Source of the DNA: Iris pallida | Taxonomy: Eukaryota; Streptophyta; Magnoliopsida; Asparagales; Iridaceae | Length of the DNA: 64,000 nucleotides | Assembly: GCA_029216955.1 (NCBI GenBank) | Contig: JANAVB010033216.1 | Location: 6,385,138-6,449,137 of the forward strand | Direction of reading: 5' to 3' | Part shown: one piece after another, positions 1-12,622 of the stretch | Numbering within the stretch: the first letter of the stretch is position 1 | Layout of the letters: each line of letters opens with the position of its first letter | Notes under the pieces: model-generated | What the model was told of the DNA's origin: nothing | What the model saw: only the letters and a program-made list of their open reading frames with translations | Databases searched by the model: none | Translations under genes and position numbers: made by a program

Positions 1-184
1 GGTATCTCAATCACAAGCAGTAAACAATACACAAGAAGTAAGATCAACTGGAATATAAAATAGTAAAGCGTCCCAAACTATCATATATCAATGATCATGA
101 AGCTAGTAATATAGAGTGAAGACTAGCAAGAGTAATAGTCATACATGATAAGCTCTAGCTATAGTCTAGAATACGCAAATCATG
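1..184 (-). mobile_element. Partial LTR, U5-side segment, continues at 10077
   Basis: Read on the minus strand this segment resembles the 19.55-19.70 kb part of the E2 LTR (shared blocks around catgtatgact and agcttcatgatca, in the same order). It is the continuation of 10077-13132, separated from it by the E1 insertion. The LTR end should lie roughly 150 bp beyond the left edge of the window, judged from the E2 LTR. Positions 180-184 (tcatg) are the left copy of the E1 target-site duplication. Confidence 0.75.
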
Positions 185-3096
185 TGTAGCCCCCCTTCCC
201 AAATTTTTAATATTTTAATATTTTTTTATTATCACTATTATCGAGGATATTATTAGAAAATATTATTTTATTATAACTGGCTATATTACTATAGTGGTAA
301 TTGAGAATAAATTATTTATTATTAATAGCTATTAGTATTTTATTCTCTATCAAGATATATATATATAAAATATATATAATATGTGTGTGTTGTATAAATG
401 AATATATAATAAATATGGATGAATACTTGTATATATAAATATGTATTGAAGGGGTGTATATATGTATAAATATATAAATGTATGTGTATATATATATTTA
501 TATATTAATTCTTGTGTTACAGTATAAATTAATTAGTCTAAGTTCAATGTTCATATACAAACAAATGTATTACTGTTTATGAATCCTTGTATGGAAAGAG
601 CTGATCAAGGGAAGCTGTTGAGGCTGATAATGTAACCTTGACTCAATAAAGCAGTAGACATCAAATTGTTATCCAACTTGAGCTACTTTTTAAGGATAAA
701 TGAACAAAGAGGAATAAGAAAACAAACAATAATAATAATTCTAAATCCCAGCTTAAACTCTTAACCGGCCTGCAGCCTAGGCCCCAAGCCATGCCGGCCC
801 ACATACAAACCCAGCTGAACCAATCCATCGCTGTGTTCCCATACCCGAGCCTAACTGATGTGAATATAGATATATATATCAACGAGAAAACTGAGCGCTA
901 GGAGAAAACTTGCGCCAACACCCAAAACCCTAACCCCGAGTATATCCAACACCCCATCGCGATTCCAGCCGCCTGGGCGCACCCCCGCGCGCGCGCAGAG
1001 GGCCACCGCCGGCCGGCCAGGTCGCCGTCGACGCGCCGGAAGCAGCGCACGCACGCGCAGACCAGTGACAGCAGCGGGCTTCAGGCTGCGAGAGCGACTT
1101 CGTCGCGGGTTCTCGTCGCGCACACTCGATCGTTTTGTGATCCATCAACTCTGGTACGATCCCGACATGACCCTCTCCAAACCTGTTCTTTTACTTCGTA
1201 GATAGATGCCCTCGATCGCTCGTAAGATCGACCCAAAGTCGATCGAAAAACCTGCTTAAAGTAGGACACGAAACAGCCCAACGCCCTGTTTGGAAGCCGA
1301 TTTCTGGACAGCAGTTTGTCGAACATAAAAATCTAATTGAAGGCAATTATAGACAACCCATACGAGTTCAAAACCTCTCTTTTACTTTTATTTTTCATCC
1401 ATTAAATCCTTGTTAAAACTATTTCAAAGTTTTCCAAAAATCTGTTTTTAAAACATTAAAATTGTTCCACACGACGTGCGTCACGCCAATCGGGACGACG
1501 TGGTCGCGAACCGAAAGCATCGAAAGCTGCGTAACGGCTTCGTGGTCGTGTGGGCTTTGACGAAATTCAAATTGGTCGCGTATGCGCGACGAATTTGATG
1601 CGTATCCGTCGAAATTCACCGTATCGTGCACGTTGCAAATTCTCCAATTACTTTGTGCACGCTCATCAGATCGAGACGAAACTTGCGCCAACAGAACCGT
1701 ATCGTTTTTCTGGTCCTGTATGCCAAGTTTGGTCCGATTCCGAGACCGTTGATAAAATCATCGTATTGCGGGCCCCACGGTCCCACTCAACGGGCGATTT
1801 TGTGCACGGCTCGCCGGAATCCAACTTTGGACATACGGTTGGGTTCGTATCGGAAAACTGGATCCGTAGACATGTAGTTTGATGACTTTAGAGACCGTTG
1901 ACTCTGGCACGCTTTTCGGTGCAAAGCGGGTCCAACGGCGGATATCGTTTTGGCCCAAAATTACCGTTTTGCCCCTGTGTCCAGAATTGGACTTAAGGAC
2001 AGGCAATCCTAGCTAATTTGACTATTCTGAGATCATTGGTACTGTCTATTTCAGCATCCGGGGACTGTTGTACGGGTTTTGACTATTGTGACACATTGAG
2101 TAGTTCAGACTGTCGGTTTCACCAGCAGAGGACCACAGGCGAGTACAGTTTATTGTTTGCATTTCGATATTGATCTTTACTATATTTCATTGATTAGTCA
2201 TTGGTTATGTGATTATTTTCTATTATAAATTGTTGAGTCGGGAATGAGAAGTACCAAAGATGTGTGATCTGACCTTAGACCGTGTAGACCGTGTAGACCG
2301 TGTTGCATTTATTTCTTGTAGACCGTGTAGACCGTGTTGCATTTATTTCTTGTAGACCGTGTAGACAGTGTTTATTTATTTCTTGTAGACAGTGTAGACA
2401 GTGCTTTATTTACTGCATTTAAACTGTGTAGTTAGTGATTATTATTCTGTAGACAGTGTTTCTTTATTGCTATATTTTCTGTAGACCGTGTAACTGTAGA
2501 CCGTGTAACTGTAGACCGTGTAATTGTAGACCGTGTAACTTTAGACCGTGTAACTTTAGACCGTGTAGACCGTGTCGCATAATTGTCCCGAGACCGATCA
2601 CATATCAAAGGTACTTCTAACAGTCGGGGAGAGTATTTTGTGTCTATTTACTTACTATTGGTTTTATATTTCATGTTTATTTTCAAACCCATGATTGATG
2701 TCTAACCTTTGTTTATAGTCATCTTCTTTATTTGAAATTGCATTCAGTGAATTGTGCTCGTTCCATTCCTGACTGGAAACCAACATTTTCAGGTTAGCCG
2801 TGGATTCACTTAGCTTGGGGAGTGACGGGAATACTTGCAAACAAAGCCTAGAGACTAGCTAGATAGTTGAGTTGTAGTCATTCAAATATTTGTACAAGTT
2901 TATATTTTTCTGCAAATGTAAAACTTGCGATCTTTGTAAATTAAATTAATTATGTGATTGAGCATTATTTGTGATTTTGATCTTCATGGTCGTGACAGCG
3001 TTCTACCGCCGACACTGCGGCATAGGCTGGCTTGGACACGTCTCGTATCCGTTTTAAAAAAAAAAGAAAAAAAAAAAACGGGAGCGGGTCGTGACA
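185..3096 (+). repeat. 5' LTR of E1
   Basis: 2.9 kb. It begins with an AT-rich stretch full of TATATA runs, then a GC-rich block (about 0.94-1.15 kb) and a minisatellite of GTAGACCGTGTA-like units (about 2.27-2.58 kb). The last 100 bp carry a module (gccgacactgcgg, gtaggctgg-like) also found at the end of the E4 LTR. It is collinear with 7166-10076. The open frames inside are not conserved as proteins; they arise from CpG-rich sequence and I do not call them genes. Confidence 0.95.
2270..2580 (+). repeat. Minisatellite of AGACCGTGT units inside E1 5' LTR
   Basis: Units of 9 to 12 bp (agaccgtgt, gtagaccgtgta, ctgtagaccgtgtaa) and a variant agacagtgt are repeated more than 15 times, interrupted by T-rich spacers (tgcatttatttcttg occurs more than once). 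The same array is at 9251-9560 in the other LTR. Confidence 0.9.
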
Positions 3097-3103
3097 AGTT
3101 TTT

Positions 3104-3122
3104 GTGGTGGCCCATGCAGGTC
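3104..3122 (+). promoter_or_regulatory. Putative primer-binding site of E1
   Basis: gtggtggcccatgcaggtc starts seven bases after the LTR end. The identical 19-mer occurs at the same place in E2 (19875-19893) and, on the minus strand, in E3 (45310-45328) and E4 (53901-53919). Position and conservation suggest the minus-strand primer site. It does not contain TGGTATCAGAGC, the usual complement of the initiator tRNA-Met 3' end, so the primer is unidentified. Confidence 0.6.
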
Positions 3123-6100
3123 AGTCTTCACAAATCTTGTGAACTCGTGATAGTACTTAAGTTAGCCGTACTATTACGAGCCTGCGACTAGAAATGCTCA
3201 TTCACAAGTTAGAAATTAATTTAATTTACGAGAATGACTAGGACTAGGAGTCCCTTATACAAATTTACCGATGGGTAGTCTAGGCCATGGAATTTAGATA
3301 AGGAGTAATTAATTATGATAGTTTATCAGATCCCCATAGGTACACTATTACCTCTTGGTATGGCGATATGATCTAAAGTGGATAGATGATTCTCTTGGTG
3401 AGGCAGTGCTTCCTAGGAGTAATGATCTAACCTTGATAAATTATCCAATTCCTTCTCCTTACCTCTTTAGATATCATCCTCACATCTTATTCCAAATTGC
3501 CTATTTAGTTCCTCTTTGCCCTAAGAATTATTATTTTACTATTATGTTATCCGTATACAGACTTTGAGTTAGTTTCGAGTCAAAGTTTTCCCCGATGGTT
3601 TGAATGCATATGAAATAGATACTAGGATGTTTGTATTTCTTTTGTCCCCAAATATTTCCTTCCTGTTCAATCCCTTTATTTTAAGGGTTGTGATTGATAG
3701 GACAAATGCTTACGCTCTAGTTCATGGTCAACTTGTTTGATTCTCTAGAAGCTCATGAATATTTTCAGATATAGTTAGAGAAATGTTAGTTAACTTATAC
3801 TGGCAGGACAGCAGCGCACTGTCGCCATTTATCTAAAATTTTGGAGACTAGGGATTCACTGCAGCCAGCAGCGCACTGGCGAGACACGACCCCTGGAGTT
3901 GAAAGGAGAATTAGGAAAATATCGGTTATAGAAATTGCTAGAGATATGACTAGTGGTCCACTCTTGATCGTAATTATCCTTGAGCCAATATTGGATAGAG
4001 TTAAGTAATGTTCGATTTGTATCATATTTGAGTTACGAAACCAAGGATTACCACAGCTCGATTTTACGGGCGAGGCATAGTCCTCGGTGAAATGACTTCA
4101 GACGTGATTACAAATTAAGGATACTATTGAGGATAGGACAGTGCCCTGTGTATTTTATAAGATCCGAAGCCAATATTAGTGGAAGTTCTGCAAGTTAAGT
4201 AGCATGCCTCCCAACCTAGCATTCCGGGGTCCTTGTGCCCTATTGACGAGAGAATTAACTGACACTAATAGGTTACCTGGAATATGGAATTTAGAAGTCC
4301 ATAACCCATTGGTTGACCAAGGTCTTACGAATAAGAAGATAGTAGGATGACGGTATAAGTAAGAACACCAGGTAGGGTTTGATTCTCACAGAACTCGAAC
4401 TTTTAGTGTCTCTTTTCAAAAATCTTGCGTACTTGTATTTTGACTATCTTGACCAACGCCGCAATTACAGCCTAGTTTTGCAAGCTCACTCTGTTCTCGA
4501 GCTTGATTCAAGACATCTGTTTATTGGGGACGCCTGCTAACTTATTGTCTAATCAGAATCAGTGTATTATGGTCTGATCAGCCATGATGCATTTGGTTCG
4601 CTCTTTGTTTAATTACACTACGTGGATTGAGATATAGATGTCTCTAAGGTCTTACCCACGACTGCATTGACAAGTCCTCTTGAATTATATGTTCGCCCTT
4701 GAATCACGAAATTGTATTCAGTAACATCTCCCTTGAATTCTTTATTGTTTTTATCTTTCCCCAATTTGGAAAGCCGAAAGCTCGTGATGGTAGAGAGATA
4801 CAGGGTATTCCCATGGCTATGATAATGGTAGGCACAAGTGTAGCTACCAACGGCCAGTCCTGTGATTGAGTTACTCGTTCTCCTCTCGACCCCAAACTGT
4901 TATCGGGACTTTCAAGCCATCTCAATTTGAGAATGATTAGGACTTCACCCTTAGTCAAATGCCAACCTAGGAGACTACCTATTCTCAAGAAACTAAATGT
5001 CGTGAGCCTCTAATTATTAGCTTGAAGCTTGCCTTGACTAGCAACCCTTTAAGCCTTGAACCAAACCTTCATCGACCGAAGCCCACAGTTAGACGTGAGA
5101 TGAGTGGACAATAGGGTAATCATTTACCGTGACGCTCATCCCGAGATTGGTTTCCAACATATATTACTCTATTTATGTAAATTTTATTATTAAGGCCTAA
5201 CTAGTGTTGGAACACCACAGTCAATAGCTTAGCAAATTCCATAGCTTAAATACCCTGTCATATTATGATCTACCAGTTGTCAACAGCAATACATGATCAC
5301 TACAACCCTTGTGACCATAGTCTGGCAGGTTTGACCAGATAGAATTTCTTGACTCAATTGTTAGAAATCTTTTCTTGTGTTGTGCCTTGGAGTTGGTTAC
5401 CCCATCGGAAACTTGTATACTGTGGATGAGTAGATCGTTCTATTTTATCGACCAGGTGTCATTGTACACCCTCGATTTCCATCTATTAAGGAACGATCCT
5501 TGACTCGACTTAATCTACAGTACTCCGTACGTCGTGCCTTATTCTTTGTTAACAAGAGTTGAGGTACGATATCCGAGCTTTGTAATCCTTTTAACCTCAT
5601 TATTCCTAAGACCATGACTTAGCTTCTAAGGTGGGTAGACTGTAAGCTTCCTAAAGTTTGGAATAAACAAGGATTACCTAGTGATTAAAATAATTTCCAT
5701 TAGGATGATAATTAGTGCCCTATAGACTCCCACTTTCCATTTAGATCATTTTGTGTCCCCGGCCGTGTCATTAATATTTGGAGCACAAGACCAGCTATTA
5801 CCTTCCAACAAATTTCATATACCAAGTTCTAGACGAGTCCACCTTCATCTAGGTATATCATGTCCCACTCAAGCCCGTCCCCTTGTACTATATTTTATGG
5901 TACGACTTTCAGGTAAAAAGGACTAGCTATAACCCTTACCATAATAGCGGTAGGTTTCCCGACTTCCATTAGAGACTCAACCTTGACTCAATTCATTCGA
6001 CCCAATATATGGTTGTGGCCTACTAGAAGTCCACTACGCACATGCCACCAGTGTGCCACTCAATTGAGTCTTTTCGTGCTACTTAAAACACAAAAGTCAC

Positions 6101-7124
6101 TGAAGGCACATTTTGAGCTTTAGGGACCTAGCTAACCGATCTGACTAGCAACTAGCCCAATCCCGTGGGTAAAAACCTATTCTAAGATACTCAAATCTAG
6201 TAGGCATAGCTTTATCTTGGGATCTTGTCCAGTCCACATAGATTGAAGTTCAAGATTCATCCAACCGACGATTGATGTCCAATCAGGAACCCATTAAGAC
6301 CCAATAAAATCCATCCATGCGAACCACCATTTTTGGAATATAAAACCGAACTATTTGAGATAAGTCCCTATACCCTTTATGTTGTCTCCCCTTCTTAGTA
6401 TGTGAAGTCGTTCGTAACCCTTATTCCCTTTGCTTGGAAGTCGTGATACGATCTGGTATTGCATTTATATCTCTTACTCGTGTGTTTTAATAACCACGAA
6501 AAAGATCACAATCTTGACTTCTCCAATTCCGTTCTATTTTTGAACCTTGTTCGGATTAATTTAGAGAACAGATTTTCCACAGTCCACAGATTGCAAACCT
6601 CTCTAGGAAACGAAGAGTTCTTCGATTTAGCAAGTGACTGGAACAGAGTAGCCCAATCTAGTGAATAAGTAAAGGGCTTATAAACTTTCTTTCTGTCTAC
6701 ATCATCGGATACCCTCTACCGCTTTGGGAGCTCCATATTCACTCTCGATTATTTTCTTATCTTCATGCCTTCCCTATTGTAGAGTGACGAATGGTCATGC
6801 TTATTAGGACCTACCGATATTCGTAGCTACTTGTGTAATTTTGCTTGTTAAGATTTTGGATTGCTTGATATATAGGAGAGGGAATAGGTGCTATAAGCAG
6901 CAGATATCTATTGGTAGAAATTTAGAAAGTAGTTGGAAGATTGTAAAGTTTTAGTGACGTAGCTTACGGGGGTAGTGTGTTCAAAGGTGGGTAGAAGTCC
7001 TCGGAGTGTCATAATTACAGAATGGCTAAGAGGGGATATAAACTATTTTTGAGGAATAAAAATTTGAGGAGATTACGGTAATAGTAGATTTCCTCTTTGA
7101 ATTTTTTTTGGAATAGTTATGAAT

Positions 7125-7165
7125 TTAAATTTCGAGGACGAAATTATTTTTAAGGTGGGTAGACT
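7125..7165 (+). promoter_or_regulatory. Polypurine tract block of E1
   Basis: The imperfect palindrome atttcgaggacgaaatt, a T-rich stretch and aaggtgggtagac lie directly before the 3' LTR. The same order is seen before the 3' LTRs of E2 (about 29440-29478), E3 (minus, 41977-42012) and E4 (minus, 52924-52962). It would prime plus-strand DNA synthesis. Confidence 0.75.
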
Positions 7166-10076
7166 TGTAGCCCCCCTTCCCAAATTTTTAATATTTTAAT
7201 ATTTTTTTATTATCACTATTATCGAGGATATTATTAGAAAATATTATTTTATTATAACTGGCTATATTACTATAGTGGTAATTGAGAATAAATTATTTAT
7301 TATTAATAGCTATTAGTATTTTATTCTCTATCAAGATATATATATATAAAATATATATAATATGTGTGTGTTGTATAAATGAATATATAATAAATATGGA
7401 TGAATACTTGTATATATAAATATGTATTGAAGGGGTGTATATATGTATAAATATATAAATGTATGTGTATATATATATTTATATATTAATTCTTGTGTTA
7501 CAGTATAAATTAATTAGTCTAAGTTCAATGTTCATATACAAACAAATGTATTACTGTTTATGAATCCTTGTATGGAAAGAGCTGATCAAGGGAAGCTGTT
7601 GAGGCTGATAATGTAACCTTGACTCAATAAAGCAGTAGACATCAAATTGTTATCCAACTTGAGCTACTTTTTAAGGATAAATGAACAAAGAGGAATAAGA
7701 AAACAAACAATAATAATAATTCTAAATCCCAGCTTAAACTCTTAACCGGCCCGCAGCCTAGGCCCCAAGCCATGCCGGCCCACATACAAACCCAGCTGAA
7801 CCAATCCATCGCTGTGTTCCCATACCCGAGCCTAACTGATGTGAATATAGATATATATATCAACGAGAAAACTGAGCGCTAGGAGAAAACTTGCGCCAAC
7901 ACCCAAAACCCTAACCCCGAGTATACCCAACACCCCATCGCGATTCCAGCCGCCTGGGTGCACCCCCGCGCGCGCGCAGAGGGCCACCGCCGGCCGGCCA
8001 GGTCGCCGTCGACGCGCCGGAAGCAGCGCACGCACGCGCAGACCAGTGACAGCAGCGGGCTTCAGGCTGCGAGAGCGACTTCGTCGCGGGTTCTCGTCGC
8101 GCACACTCGATCGTTTTGTGATCCATCAACTCTGGTACGATCCCGACATGACCCTCTCCAAACCTGTTCTTTTACTTCGTAGATAGATGCCCTCGATCGC
8201 TCGTAAGATCGACCCAAAGTCGATCGAAAAACCTGCTTAAAGTAGGACACGAAACAGCCCAACGCCCTGTTTGGAAGCCGATTTCTGGACAGCAGTTTGT
8301 CGAACATAAAAATCTAATTGAAGGCAATTATAGACAACCCATACGAGTTCAAAACCTCTCTTTTACTTTTATTTTTCATCCATTAAATCCTTGTTAAAAC
8401 TATTTCAAAGTTTTCCAAAAATCTGTTTTCAAAACATTAAAATTGTTCCACACGACGTGCGTCACGCCAATCGGGACGACGTGGTCGCGAACCGAAAGCA
8501 TCGAAAGCTGCGTAACGGCTTCGTGGTCGTGTGGGCTTTGACGAAATTCAAATTGGTCGCGTATGCGCGACGAATTTGATGCGTATCCGTCGAAATTCAC
8601 CGTATCGTGCACGTTGCAAATTCTCTAATTACTTTGTGCACGCTCATCAGATCGAGACGAAACTTGCGCCAACAGAACCGTATCGTTTTTTTTGGTCCTG
8701 TATGCCAAGTTTGGTCCGATTCCGAGACCGTTGATAAAATCATCGTATTGCGGGCCCCACGGTCCCACTCAACGGGCGATTTTGTGCACGGCTCGCCGGA
8801 ATCCAACTTTGGACATACGGTTGGGTTCGTATCGGAAAACTGGATCCGTAGACATGTAGTTTGATGACTTTAGAGACCGTTGACTCTGGCACGCTTTTTG
8901 GTGCAAAGCGGGTCCAACGGCGGATATCGTTTTGGCCCAAAATTACCGTTTTGCCCCTGTGTCCAGAATTGGACTTAAGGACAGGCAATCCTAGCTAATT
9001 TGACTATTCTGAGATTATTGGTACTGTCTATTTCAGCATCCGGGGACTGTTGTACGGGTTTTGACTATTGTGACACATTGAGTAGTTCAGACTGTCGGTT
9101 TCACCAGCAGAGGACCACAGGCGAGTACAGTTTATTGTTTGCATTTCGATATTGATCTTTACTATATTTCATTGATTAGTCATTGGTTATGTGATTATTT
9201 TCTATTATAAATTGTTGAGTCGGGAATGAGAAGTACCAAAGATGTGTGATCTGACCTTAGACCGTGTAGACCGTGTAGACCGTGTTGCATTTATTTCTTG
9301 TAGACCGTGTAGACCGTGTTGCATTTATTTCTTGTAGACCGTGTAGACAGTGTTTATTTATTTCTTGTAGACAGTGTAGACAGTGCTTTATTTACTGCAT
9401 TTAAACTGTGTAGTTAGTGATTATTATTCTGTAGACAGTATTTCTTTATTGCTATATTTTCTGTAGACCGTGTAACTGTAGACCGTGTAACTGTAGACCG
9501 TGTAATTGTAGACCGTGTAACTTTAGACCGTGTAACTTTAGACCGTGTAGACCGTGTCGCATAATTGTCCCGAGACCGATCACATATCAAAGGTACTTCT
9601 AACAGTCGGGGAGAGTATTTTGTGTCTATTTACTTACTATTGGTTTTATATTTCATGTTTATTTTCAAACCCATGATTGATGTCTAACCTTTGTTTATAG
9701 TCATCTTCTTTATTTGAAATTGCATTCAGTGAATTGTGCTCGTTCCATTCCTGACTGGAAACCAACATTTTCAGGTTAGCCGTGGATTCACTTAGCTTGG
9801 GGAGTGACGGGAATACTTGCAAACAAAGCCTAGAGACTAGCTAGATAGTTGAGTTGTAGTCATTCAAATATTTGTACAAGTTTATATTTTTCTGCAAATG
9901 TAAAACTTGCGATCTTTGTAAATTAAATTAATTATGTGATTGAGCATTATTTGTGATTTTGATCTTCATGGCCGTGACAGCGTTCTACCGCCGACACTGC
10001 GGCGTAGGCTGGCTTGGACACGTCTCGTATCCGTTTTAAAAAAAAGAAAAAAAAAAAACGGGAGCGGGTCGTGACA
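7166..10076 (+). repeat. 3' LTR of E1
   Basis: Collinear with 185-3096, with scattered single-base differences such as at the TCTGG/TTTTTGG stretch near 8690 and in the A-rich run near 10040. It contains the second copy of the AGACCGTGT minisatellite (9251-9560) and ends GGGTCGTGACA just before TSD copy 10077-10081. Confidence 0.95.
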
Positions 10077-10519
10077 TCATGTTCTGGCCCGTAGGCTAAA
10101 TGTCAAGTCCAAAACACGAGCTAAACACGTGCTCGGAGGCTAAACGCCACAAAAGAATAATATACATAACTAGTGGGAGAATGAAATAGAAAACCCACTA
10201 AGGTACTCTGGTGCTCTGGGTAATCACCAACGAGTGGAAGGTACGGAAGATCCTCCGGGCTCCTCTATCAGATCTGGTCAATACAAAACCAGTGGGGTCA
10301 GACCCCCAATAGCAAGTACCACAAAGGAAGCCAAACTATGAACTAAAACCAGCATGCAAATCATAGCAATGGATAGAGAGAGAGAGATGAGTAAAAGCAA
10401 ATCGAGACCCGTGCGCTACCAATGCACTTATCCCGAGAATAGGAAAGATAATAAGTAAAGCAACATGTAGCATAAAGTAAAGGACATGTGACGTAATGTA
10501 AACTGTGTACATGTAAGGA

Positions 10520-10690
10520 AAAGGAAGCATGTGAACATGAAAGATAAACTAGACATGTGAGCATGTTAAGTAACTAGAACATGTGAGCATGTCATGTAAC
10601 TGGAGCATGTGAGCATGTCATGTAACTGGAGCATGTGAGATAACTGGAACATATGAGCATGTAGGGTAACTGAGACATATGAGCATGTAA
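10520..10690. repeat. Short tandem repeat, about 26-bp units
   Basis: Units of the type gagcatgt-catgtaactgg-agcatgt are repeated about six times with small changes (acatgtgagcatgt, acatatgagcatgt). This lies inside the minus-sense partial LTR. Confidence 0.75.
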
Positions 10691-11339
10691 GATACTATAT
10701 AGAACGACAAATGGTAAGATGACTTAGGAACTATTCTGAAACCCAAGTTACAACCCGTAAACCAAACAAGGACCGGGGTTGTAACTCTTCTCCAGAACAG
10801 AACTTTAGTATCTAATTATTTATCGACAAAAGTGAAGCATAAACAAAGATGTACTGAAATAAACAAATTCGGACACTGCCTAGACAAACTAGACTAGACT
10901 GGACTTCATACAATAGTCACAGCCAAGCAATGAGTACGGCTTTATACATTAGCTAACTAGGGTTGTCACAATCCTAATTACTAACAAATGCAAGTTGAAG
11001 AATTCCAAGTCTGGTTACCTGCCTGCTGCCACCTATTGGTCATGCCGGGAAGTGATTACAAGTGTGACTTTGTGCTCCCACGCGACGGTGAAGCTGGGAG
11101 AGTGCTCATCTCGACGGATAGCTCCAAACCCTTAAATTAAATGTTATAACGACCTAGACCAAAGGCAACAGGTAACTGGGAAATCCTCCCCACCCATGTT
11201 CTAATGATCAATCTAGTTATATAATCCTTACCATTTTTTTGGATTCTGGGTATGGCATTCTGCAGAATCCATCCTAGACATGAGCATGCAAGACTGGACA
11301 ATAACGAGAATGTGCACCACAACAAGCCACAACAAGAAA

Positions 11340-11530
11340 ATATCATAAACTGGAAGCTGGTAGTGCGCTATGACGAGCCACTATAGGGAGTGCGCCATGA
11401 CAGGCCACTATCATGTAAGCAAAGAAAGACATGTACAAGAGTGCACAACGACGGGTCACTATCTAGTAAGCAAAGGAGACATGTAAGAAAAGTACGCCAC
11501 GACGGGCCACTATCATGTAAGCAAAGAAGG
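11340..11530. repeat. Tandem repeat of about 60-70 bp units
   Basis: Three to four degenerate copies of a unit containing gccatgacaggccactatc, then atgtaagcaaag. On the minus strand the unit reads gatagtggcccgtcgtggcg, which also appears twice or more in the E2 3' LTR (about 30.74-30.87 kb). It is a hallmark of this LTR family. Confidence 0.75.
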
Positions 11531-11789
11531 TATGGCAACAATTAACATAGTTTGTAAGAAAGAATCTATCAAAGACATATCATGGCATGTGGGAAATAAT
11601 AATTAAAGCTAAGTACATTTCATAGAAAATGATTGAACATGTGCTTGTGTCAAGTGTATATTATAGGGTGTACAAGCATTCTCTAACTATACAAGATCAT
11701 CTAATCATGTTAAGAAATTATTACAATCGAAGAAAATATCAAAAACGGACAAAAACGGGCAGAAACGGGCAAAAATAGACTAAAATAGC

Positions 11790-11915
11790 ATAAAACGGCA
11801 TACCGGCGGTATACTGCGGCATACCGGCGGTATACCGGCCTAAAAACAGAAAGTTTCTGGTGCAAAAAAACGGCATACCGGCGGTATACTGCGGTATACC
11901 GGTGGTATACCGGTT
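11790..11915. repeat. Palindromic ATACCGGCGGTATACCGG cluster
   Basis: Four or more copies of ggcataccggcggtata(c/ct)gcgg occur here, and related copies lie at about 12860-12905. Each unit is nearly self-complementary, so the cluster can fold. It lies in the putative transcribed leader of the partial LTR, where E2 LTRs instead carry a TGCGCAGT array. Confidence 0.75.
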
Positions 11916-12612
11916 TTTCAAACAGCAACAAAATTCAGAATTTTGCCAAAACTTGTTTCGGCCATAAAAACTTCATTTTAAATCGAAATTCGGATTTTCA
12001 AAAGTCAAAATTGAATAGAATTGAATTTCCTACAACAAAGAAGTATTAGTTTTCACAAATCAAAACATTTGATAGATCAATACCTCAAAATACTCTCAAA
12101 TAGAGGTTATCGGGACACCGAAACGGGTTTCGATTGCCACCAAACTCAAAATCCATGATATACAAACTATGTGAGGACCTCATATATGTATATGTGACTA
12201 AGATACATGATGGTAACACTAGTATCACTCTTGATACCAAGTTTTCTACTAAGTCCATATTGGGTTTTAACAGAAAATCAAAACCTTGTTTAAACCAATT
12301 TTGGAAACATGCATATAGATGAGAATCACAAGGAAAACATTCTTAACTAAATGAGTTTAGAACAATTCTAAGCATTTAATACCAAGGGAAACAAAAATGA
12401 CAACAAAACAAAATGGTTCATAGATTTGGCAAGATGTACTTGCCTAGGTTAAGCTCCAAGCCTAATCTTCTACTCCTCCTCCTAGGGGGGTTAGACACCA
12501 CACCCAAGGCCTCAAGGCCAAGCTCTTGGCAAACTCCAAGGGGGAGAGAGGGAAGAAGAAATGAAGAGAGAGTGAAAAGAATAAAAAGAGAGAGGAGAGA
12601 GAAAGTAAAATG

Positions 12613-12622
12613 GTATATATAG
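12613..12622 (-). promoter_or_regulatory. Possible TATA box of the minus-sense partial LTR
   Basis: On the minus strand this reads ATATATACC after CTAT. It is followed downstream by a CT-rich leader (12.6-12.5 kb). The place within the LTR fits a U3/R boundary. This rests on sequence shape alone. Confidence 0.4.

Larger units (their letters stand above)
3097..7165 (+). other. E1 internal region, no recognisable coding sequence
   Basis: About 4.07 kb between the LTRs. Open frames are under 100 codons on both strands, and I recognise no gag zinc knuckle, protease, reverse transcriptase, RNase H, integrase or chromodomain motif. It starts with the primer-site-like motif at 3104-3122 and ends with the polypurine-tract block at about 7125-7165. 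The rest is AT-rich unique-looking sequence. It could be a captured sequence or gag-pol decayed past recognition by eye. Confidence 0.8.
185..10076 (+). mobile_element. E1: complete non-autonomous Tekay-like LTR retrotransposon
   Basis: Two LTRs (185-3096 and 7166-10076, both starting TGTAGCCC and ending GGGTCGTGACA) flank 4.07 kb of internal DNA. The 5-bp TCATG occurs at 180-184 and again at 10077-10081, proving the insertion boundaries. By eye the LTRs differ at about a dozen positions plus an A-run length, so the insertion is recent. A primer-site-like 19-mer follows the 5' LTR and a purine tract precedes the 3' LTR, both of the E2 type. No gag or pol is recognisable inside, so it is of the LARD kind (large retrotransposon derivative). 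Inference: it depended on proteins from a relative such as E2. Confidence 0.93.

Noticed and set aside
851..1326. Frames on both strands in the E1 LTR GC-rich block (also 7832-8307)
   Set aside because: Non-homologous to any family I know, overlapping on both strands, within an LTR. Likely leader sequence.
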